A stretch of 64,000 nucleotides of DNA from Puccinia triticina. Its lineage: Eukaryota > Basidiomycota > Pucciniomycetes > Pucciniales > Pucciniaceae. Position numbers and translations under genes: made by a program. This document shows positions 57,377 to 64,000 of this stretch, in pieces. Below the pieces are notes generated by a model. That model made no database searches. It had not been told where the DNA came from and was given only the letters and a program-made list of their open reading frames with translations. The first letter of the stretch is position 1. Each line of letters starts with the position of its first letter. The DNA lies in assembly GCF_026914185.1 (NCBI RefSeq), contig NC_070567.1:2692001-2756000 (forward strand), written 5' to 3'.

Positions 57377-59163
57377 CCTCAGGTGAGCTTATCCCAATCC
57401 TTAAGAACTTGTTTACAAGTATCAAAAAGGTGGTTGATTCTAACTGCTCGTTGTTATCCAAACAGATGAATAACAATGTTACGGTGAATTTCGGTAATGT
57501 ACTTAGCAAACAAAACAATTTGTACAACCAAAAATTCCGTTCTCTTGTTTTTTTGTCAGATAACTCCATAGCTACATTGCAACAGATTTTCAGATCCGTA
57601 CCACAGGTAGAATATTTGTACAAACAATCTCCCTTAATTGTAGATACAAATAAAATTTGTAAAGATTTTTCTTCCAAGCTTGATATAGTAACCAAACAAA
57701 GTGTTTCTACCAATGATGTTAAGAATATTTGCAAGACTTTGATTGAGCTTGATAAAAGAGAAGACCTCTCTAAGAAAACATTTGATAATCTCTTTGCACT
57801 TGTCTATGATAAGTTGGAGGACAATAAAAACAATTTGAATGAGTTTGTCAATAAGTTGAAACCTTTGACTGAACAAACTTCTTCAAAAATTTCTCACAAT
57901 AATTCTCTTGACCTTTTTCCTCCTTCAAACCTGACTACTCAACCCAGCAGGGATAAAGGAAAGAATGTTGAGAAATGTCATTCTGTTGAGTTACCACCAG
58001 CTGTAGGAACTTCCAACAGTCATAAAAATTCAGAGCAAATTTGTTCTTGCCATGAAAAAATCTCTGAACTTAAGTTTGAACATGAGCTCCTTAAAGAAGT
58101 CAATAATAAACTTGACTTCCTTGTAGAAATAGGTGAACAACCTATTAAGGACATTAATGAAAGAATTTTTTCAATGGAGAAAAAGAATGAAGAGCGCTTT
58201 TCTTCTTTACTTGATAAATTGGAAGAATTGAAAACTCTAAGCACTACTTTAGTTACTAAGTCAAGTGCTCCATCAAGTAATGTAAATATTAATCCAAACA
58301 CCTTTTCTCCTGGCTTAACTCCACAAGCAATTCCTAGACAACAAGGAAAGAAAAAAAATTTCAATGTTAACCAAACCAAAACAGAGATGGATCCTGGTAG
58401 ACTTAATGAATTGTTTGAAATTCCTGTGACTACTCCTCACCATCCTCAAATGACAACTAGACAAGATATTTCTCAAGAGTCCAGTAAAGTTATACTACAA
58501 GGCTTGTCTAAAATGGAAGCCTGGCCTAACTTCTCTGGAGAAGGAGAGTATAATCATGTAGACTTTATTGAATGGATTGATACAATTCAACAAGACTCTA
58601 GAATTGAAGACATTGTTATTACCTCTAAATTGAAAAACATGTTCACTGGTGTAGCTCATGCATGGTTTTCCAGTGTTAGATCTATGGTAGGAGATAAAAC
58701 TTGGTCCTTTTGGAAAGATGCCATAAATCAGAAGTATGGGACTCCAGCATGGAGACGCAGACTTCTTATTATTTACCAGAAAGACAAATTTGTTCCTGGT
58801 ACTACACCAGCAGCAACTTGGGTCACAAGACAGTATAAGAGGATCATGGCTTGTGAACCTCATACAAATCATGAAAGTCTTATGTTTAAGCTTTTGACCC
58901 AAATGGAAGGAGATGTTAGTTTTGCTGCTCAAAATGCAATGAAAGACAATCAGACTTTTCTCTTATTAATGCTTTGGAAGATATTGCAGAATATACTAAC
59001 ATAGGCCAGAGAAAACCTGGTTATATGCAGAATGGCAAAACTTATCCAAGTTTATTAAAGCCTCTGAATCACAAAACAAAACTTCAAGGGTTTCCCCTAC
59101 AAATCTTCAAAAATCACAAAAAGAAAATCAAGGGTTTCCCCTTTACAACCTCCAGTAAAAAAA
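57352..59163 (+). pseudogene. Gypsy copy 2 gag, 5' and middle part
   Basis: The frame is open from 57352; the first ATG is at 57466. An N-terminal coiled-coil-rich region (about residues 1-290) precedes the gag core: WPNFSGEGEYNHVDF, WIDTIQQDSRI, GVAHAWFSSVRSMVG, WSFWKDAINQKYG, TWVTRQYKRIMACEP. Near 58957 a one-base shift moves coding to another frame (EDIAEYTNIGQRKPGY), which runs to a stop near 59166. From about 59085 the sequence is a GGGTTTCCCCT repeat shared with the relic at 30840, marking the start of foreign DNA. Confidence 0.85.
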
Positions 59164-60640
59164 GGTGAAGGGTTTTCCCTCTACAAAACCCAAAATCAAA
59201 AAAAAACCACAATATTACAACGACCAAAAACAGAGCAATAATCTGCACCCAGCCACCTAACATCAGCAAGCTGATGCACCGTGGCCCACCATCCATCCCT
59301 GTCTAGTAGGGTTAAAAAATGGTGAGAGGATAACCCCCAGCGTGCCGCATTGAAGGCATTATGCAAAGGGGGGCCACCGAGTAGAGCCCCTCAAACTGTG
59401 CAAGTGCAACAGCGGAGGGGGTGAGGACGAACTGCACGCTGGAAGTGCAGCAGCAGAGGACGCCCTGGGGATTTATCAAACCCAAAACAGCCTCATTTTA
59501 TAGACACGCAGTCAACACGGTCCACCAATGGCCAGCAGCCTCAATCCCTTGGAGTCAACTATGTATGCCGTGCCTGGTTTGTAATGCGTTGACAACTACC
59601 GCCTCCGCCACGTCGCTCTTCCCGTTGGTCCGACCAGCGTGCCAACTTGGCGTTTTCAACGCCCGCCCAATCTCATTTACATGCAACACGCCTCAGCAGC
59701 ATTATGTACGTATACATATGGCATCATCATCCTCATAACAATCAACATTGGTTCACAAACCAGAACAAACAGAAGGTGTCGTCGATGCTGGATCTGATCA
59801 AACGCTCAGCCGCCCGTTTCGCGCTGGGGGCCATGAAATCCACCTCGGTCAAGTACTTAGAGAAGTATTGGCCTTTCAGGAGCATCAAGAAGACTGCCGC
59901 AAGCAGGATAACAAACTTTTTTGTCACAAAACTGACCAGCATCACCCACAGGTCGTTGGCGATAGAAAGGCAAATCCGCATGGAATTAATGTGGACAGCG
60001 AGGCCCTTCCCTAGCCCAGTCCACTCCGCGCTCACCCAGGAGGAACTGACCGTTGTGGCGGCGAAAGACTGTGAACTTCTTACTCAAGAACTGCCCTCCC
60101 TGGAAATCAGGGAGGAAGACGGAACTGGACATCAATAAGACCACCAAACAAGAGGCAAAAAAAGAAATAGTATCTTTCCTTAAAAGCTCAGACCCAGTGT
60201 CCAATTTGGTGATCTTTACTGATGGTTCTGATAATCCTGAGGAGGGCTTGGGAGCGGTGGCCGTCTCTTGGGATGGTACTCTGTCCAAACTTGCTTTTTT
60301 AGGACCACCAGGCACGGCGTCAAACTTTGAATGCGAACTAGTTGGCATACAACTCGGACTAGAAATAGGTAGCAAGGCTCGGCTGCCAAGCACTGGGGCC
60401 TGGATCATTCTGCTAACCAACAGCCAGGCGGCAATCAAGAGACTGAACAACCCCGAGGCCCCTAAACCAGGCCAGTATCTACTTTCTCAGATACAGGAGG
60501 TCGCTGACACCATTACATCCTCCACGTGCCCTCGCCTCATTCCTCACCAGCAAACTCGGACAGAAAGACTCACCCGAGCCATCCTAGCTGGTACGCCAAA
60601 AAACCATCTGTCTCTCTCTCTCTCCCTCCTGCTGTCCTGC
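59085..60640 (+). mobile_element. Non-LTR retrotransposon relic with RNase H, inserted in gypsy copy 2
   Basis: It starts with three GGGTTTCCC(C/T) blocks at about 59087, 59133 and 59170, followed by sequence homologous to the minus-strand relic at 30865-30380. A frame at 59750-60138 resembles the region after the RT thumb in LINE-type elements (SSMLDLIKRSAARFALGAMK). A one-base shift then leads to an RNase H domain (about 60205-60450): FTDGS, CELVGIQLGLEIG and LLTNSQAAIKRL. The third catalytic position is Asn (AAC, 60419-60421) instead of Asp. The element is truncated after about 60600. Most of the RT and any endonuclease are missing. Confidence 0.7.
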
Positions 60641-62639
60641 ACCCTTTCCAAACAACTACTCAATTTTTCTCCCCCCTTGACTCTGGCGCCGCTGGCGCAA
60701 AAGGTGACGCTGCAAACAACTGGCCAACAGGTGCGTATCAAAGCGTCGCAGCATGAGCCCCGGCTGGTACCGGCGTCAACAACAGCGGATGCGGAGCTGA
60801 TAGAGCTGCTCTACTGCAGATGCAGCGGTACGTTGCCGGCCTTCTGGCTTCCAGGCTTGCTCACACCCGCCCAGCCTGTCAAGTGCTGGGACCAGGGGAA
60901 TACTCCTCTGCACACCGCACACCCTCTCCTCCTAGCTCTCATGCAGACAGGCCGGTGAGCACGCCTGGGCGCTCAGCAGGATCTAGATGAAGCTGGTCAT
61001 GGAACCCGACCGGCTCCTCTCGTCACCCTCTTTGATGTTATTGCCCCCTCCTCTTCAACCATCTCGCCCATCCTCTCCAACCTTCTTGGCCTTCCTCTTT
61101 GACTATTTTACGTATCCTCCTCGACCTTCTCACCCTTTCTTAGAGGCTGCCAACCACCCGCCCTCTTTGTCCTGCAATCTTCCTTCCCACTTTCAAATCG
61201 TACGGTCATTTGGCTGGCAGACCCACCCCCCCCTTCAGCACAGTCAGGGATGCAAAACTAATGATCAACCTTGCCCCGCTAATCTCCCCTGATATATTGC
61301 ATCTAACAGCTCAATGTTTCATTCATGCTTCACAAACTAGCCTGCACTCTGGTCAACCTCACTAAGCAACAAGCATAAACTTATCTTTTCTCACTAGGGT
61401 GAATTAAATTACCCAGAGTTGACGGGTGATGCTCTATAGGAAATAGAGACAAGGATCAAAGAAGTGTGTGGATCATTAACTGAATTGTTGAAACTTATGT
61501 TGCTTAGGTTCACTTGATTTTTTTCTGCAACTCTCTTCTCCTTCTCCTAATCACCCACATCTCATGTTTCCTGTTTCCTTTCTTTCTATGTAGAAATTGT
61601 AAAGCAGATGTTTATAATGGGTTGACTGCTGTCAAATAGGCATGGGTGTCTGATTGATCCAAAATGGAGAATAAAAGGAAGGTATGTTGGTATGTCACTT
61701 GAATTCCATGGATTTCCTGATAATACCACATATTATTGAGAATTCTTCTTCAATATGTGCCATGCCCAGAAGTCCCTCCCTTGTCATAACCTCTCCTTGT
61801 CTTCCGTCCAAGAAATGTACCTCAAAGGAGTCATCAAGGGCCCCAAGCCTGCCTCTATCAATTTCCCTGAGCAAAAAATCTCCCCTGCTCCCACAATCTA
61901 TCAATTCAATTTCAAAGCATCCAGGGCTTGATTCTTATGATCCCATACTTACTTCACCATCCCTCACTACAAGTCCAAGATTTCTCATCTGTCTATTCCT
62001 TTGCTCTTGTTTAAAATATTAGTTCATCAAATTGTGTCTTATCTTTCTGGAAGGAGAACTGCTTTGTGTACAACTCAAATTCTTTCCAATTCTCATGTGC
62101 CTCCCCTCATCTGGTCTTATCTATACTCAATTTCAATTACTCAAATTCTTTGGTCAACGGTAGGCACTTCTATTTCTGCTTGATTTGTGCCTTTTGTTTT
62201 ACGTATGATGATGTTATGAGTGGTTAATTTTTGATTGAATTTAAAGTCTACAGCTTGCTCAAATTTCAAGAACTGATGGTCAGGGAGGGGCTTAGAATGA
62301 TCTGCTTCAAACCAAACAATGTCAAGATTTTTTGCAGATTGCCTTATAGGGTTGACCACATTGAAACCCAAAATAAACAAATTCTGTGAATATTTGATTG
62401 GGGGAGAAATCATGGTGGTTGGGTCCAATCCCAACATGTTACCAAAATTTTGAGCTTATGGCTAGTCTGTCACTGGGGTAGCACCTGGGTTACAAATGAT
62501 AAATCAGAAGCAAGGAGAGAAATGTAATATCCAGGATGTTCTCTGATTTGGTGGGATGTGATTGTGGGTGATTTTAGCTAGAAAGTGGTGAGCTGGAAAA
62601 TTCAAAACTTCCCCTCAAATTTCCAGCGGCGTAGCCGCC
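60641..62639. other. Remainder of foreign DNA inside gypsy copy 2; minus-strand protease-like fragment
   Basis: No intact gene. On the minus strand at 61904-61695 an LIDCGSRGDFL segment, with a DGR block after it, resembles the aspartic protease of chromovirus-type gypsy elements (usual L-I-D-S/T-G-A). A frame on the same strand at 62437-62141 has no known domain. A TGTAATATCC motif at 62523, an LTR-like start, lies near the right border. Exact borders of the insertions were not resolved. Confidence 0.35.
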
Positions 62640-62933
62640 TTGGCCTCTAGTTCTAATCCTAATGGATCAGACAAGAATAAGGATAATTCAACTAAGTCCA
62701 ATACTGAAGTCAAATGTTATTCTTGTGATAAGACAGGGCATACTTCAAGGAATTGCCCTAAAAATTCCAAGAAGGTAGCTGCTATAGGTGATAAAGATGA
62801 CACAGAAAAACCTGAAGCAGATTCAGAAAGTGATTCTGGAAACCAGAAGGCTGATCCAAATGTCCTCTGTGTAATTCCTAACACTTTGGATTATTTCATC
62901 ACACCTATCAGTGGTAGCAATAAGATTGTTTAA
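62640..62933 (+). CDS. Gypsy copy 2 gag C-terminus with CCHC zinc knuckle
   Basis: Contains CYSCDKTGHTSRNC, a canonical C-x2-C-x4-H-x4-C RNA-binding knuckle, between Lys/Asn/Ser-rich and Glu/Asp-rich segments. It ends with TAA at 62931-62933, one base before the pol ATG (TAACATG). The upstream part was separated from the rest of gag by the insertion ending near 62639, so the frame begins abruptly. Confidence 0.85.
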   Translation: MASSSNPNGSDKNKDNSTKSNTEVKCYSCDKTGHTSRNCPKNSKKVAAIGDKDDTEKPEADSESDSGNQKADPNVLCVIPNTLDYFITPISGSNKIV

Positions 62934-62934
62934 C

Positions 62935-64000
62935 ATGACATGTCGTGGAAAAACATGTAAAGTCCTGTTGGACTCTGGAGCTTCCAAGTCAGTGGTAGGA
63001 CAGAATTATTTATCTAAATTCTGCCCTGATTGGGAAAAATTTGTCATATCAAAATTCTATGACAAATTCCACAGTTGCTCAGACAAGCTTAACACATTGG
63101 GAATAGTTAAAGTGCATCTTAAGTTTGGCAACTATGTTTTCCCCACTGATTTTATTGTTATTGAGAATGCAGTTGTCAATTACTTCATAATAGGAAATGA
63201 CTATTTAAGTCACTTTAAAATTTCTATTATGAATGACTCAGGCAGCTATTTCAAAATTGGTACAGATAACTTTAAATATCAATTTGTGAAAGATAAAAAC
63301 AATGTAGTAGCTATAACTCAATCATCACAGGAAGCTTTCACTCAGGAAGTAATTGAGAGTTCTAAAATAAATGTAAATCTCTCTGAAATTCAGAGAAAAC
63401 AATTGTTTCAATTACTTTTTGACAATAAATCAGCTTTTGCCACGATAGAAGAGCCATTTGGCGCAATCAAAGGCCATGAAGTTAAGATTACTTTAAGTAT
63501 TGATAGACCTTATCCTCCAGTACTTTGTAAAGCACCATATCCTGCTAGTCCTAGAAGCAGAGAAGCTTTGGAAGAACATATACAGGCTCTACTTAAACTT
63601 AAAGTAATTAGAAAAGTGGGAGCAAATGAATTAGTTGATATAACTACACCAGTTATTATTGACTGGCATAACAACAAGTCAAGACTAGTAGGAGACTTCA
63701 GAGCACTTAATACCTATACTAACCCTGACAGGTACCCTATGCCTAAGATTATGGAATCCTTAAGTAAACTGCACAATTCTAAATACATCACTTGTATGGA
63801 TGTACTTGAAGGATTCCACCAAAATTTTATTCACCCAGAAAGCAGACGAGTTTTGAGAATAGTCTGCCATCTAGGTGTATTTGAATATTTGCGCATGCCT
63901 TTTGGTATTAAAAATGCGCCATCACATTTTCAGAGGATGATGGATACTGAATTTGCCAATGAATTGAATCAGCTTTGGCTCATCATCTACATAGATGATA
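62935..64000 (+). CDS. Gypsy copy 2 pol: protease and reverse transcriptase (3' end beyond window)
   Basis: From the ATG at 62935 the frame is open to the window end (355 codons). Protease: VLLDSGASKSVVG with the FIIGNDYLSHFKIS block. RT: GAIKGHEVKITL, PYPASPRSREALEEHIQALL, ITTPVIIDWHNNKSRLVGDF, DRYPMPKI, CMDVLEGFHQNF, LRMPFGIKNAPSHFQRMMD, and the catalytic IYIDD at the very end. The frame is +1 relative to gag. Expression could be by +1 frameshifting in the short overlap or by termination-reinitiation at TAACATG. No damage is visible. Confidence 0.93.
   Translation, partial: MTCRGKTCKVLLDSGASKSVVGQNYLSKFCPDWEKFVISKFYDKFHSCSDKLNTLGIVKVHLKFGNYVFPTDFIVIENAVVNYFIIGNDYLSHFKISIMNDSGSYFKIGTDNFKYQFVKDKNNVVAITQSSQEAFTQEVIESSKINVNLSEIQRKQLFQLLFDNKSAFATIEEPFGAIKGHEVKITLSIDRPYPPVLCKAPYPASPRSREALEEHIQALLKLKVIRKVGANELVDITTPVIIDWHNNKSRLVGDFRALNTYTNPDRYPMPKIMESLSKLHNSKYITCMDVLEGFHQNFIHPESRRVLRIVCHLGVFEYLRMPFGIKNAPSHFQRMMDTEFANELNQLWLIIYIDD

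Larger units (their letters stand above)
57352..64000 (+). mobile_element. Ty3/gypsy element (copy 2), runs off the window, interrupted at 59164-62639
   Basis: Order: gag (57352-59163), about 3.5 kb foreign DNA, gag zinc knuckle (62640-62933), protease and RT (62935 to the end). The 5' LTR is not identified. The pol part has no stop up to the window end and keeps the catalytic motifs, so copy 2 is better preserved than copy 1. Confidence 0.88.

Noticed and set aside
59647..60958. A stand-alone RNase H gene
   Set aside because: The domain lies in a non-LTR context with a frameshift, lacks one catalytic acidic residue, and is truncated; better read as a transposon relic.

Overview
The window looks like nuclear DNA of a rust fungus (Pucciniales, Puccinia-like), which is an inference from content. 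It has sparse short-intron genes (introns of about 60-95 nt with GT..AG ends), a Tet-like 2OG-Fe(II) oxygenase of a type I associate with rust genomes, and nested LTR retrotransposons, non-LTR relics, foldback elements and minisatellites filling most of the space. There are no operons or other bacterial features.

Host-like genes: (i) a decayed small gene at 3914-4471; (ii) a SUN-domain (inner nuclear membrane) gene ending at 12269; (iii) 1.6 kb downstream on the same strand, a four-exon gene (13887-15106) for a coiled-coil protein with a C-terminal membrane anchor; (iv) a Tet-like 2OG-Fe(II) oxygenase (21048-22193) preceded by a tandem array of about 172-bp units carrying donor-like sites; (v) a minus-strand multi-exon gene (24995 to 23295) with a weak HMG-box-like segment and an NLS; (vi) a multi-exon basic/proline-rich ORF (55402-57376).

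Mobile DNA: a full-length Ty1/copia element (36017-41618, minus strand) with 123-bp LTRs, a 5-bp target duplication, a primer site matching the initiator-Met tRNA anticodon arm, and four in-frame stops. There are two related Ty3/gypsy elements. One is a decayed minus-strand copy (about 47220-53030), split inside its integrase by an LTR-like insertion that itself carries a TA-flanked foldback MITE. The other is a plus-strand copy (from about 57350 past the window end), split between gag and its zinc knuckle by about 3.5 kb that includes a non-LTR relic. Also present: a solo LTR with a 5-bp duplication (43453-43875) inside a 2.2-kb foldback, a second TA-flanked foldback MITE (1966-2650), a Mutator-like foldback with a 9-bp duplication (9056-10137), and a hAT-like element (22462-23071).

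Two patterns cut across the window. First, nearly all tandem arrays have a repeat unit that is itself a short inverted repeat, although the sequences differ. Second, genes and transposons alike are broken mainly by changes expected from C-to-T/G-to-A decay: TGA where CGA is expected, and loss of catalytic acidic codons. This suggests that methylation-linked or RIP-like mutation has acted on this region.
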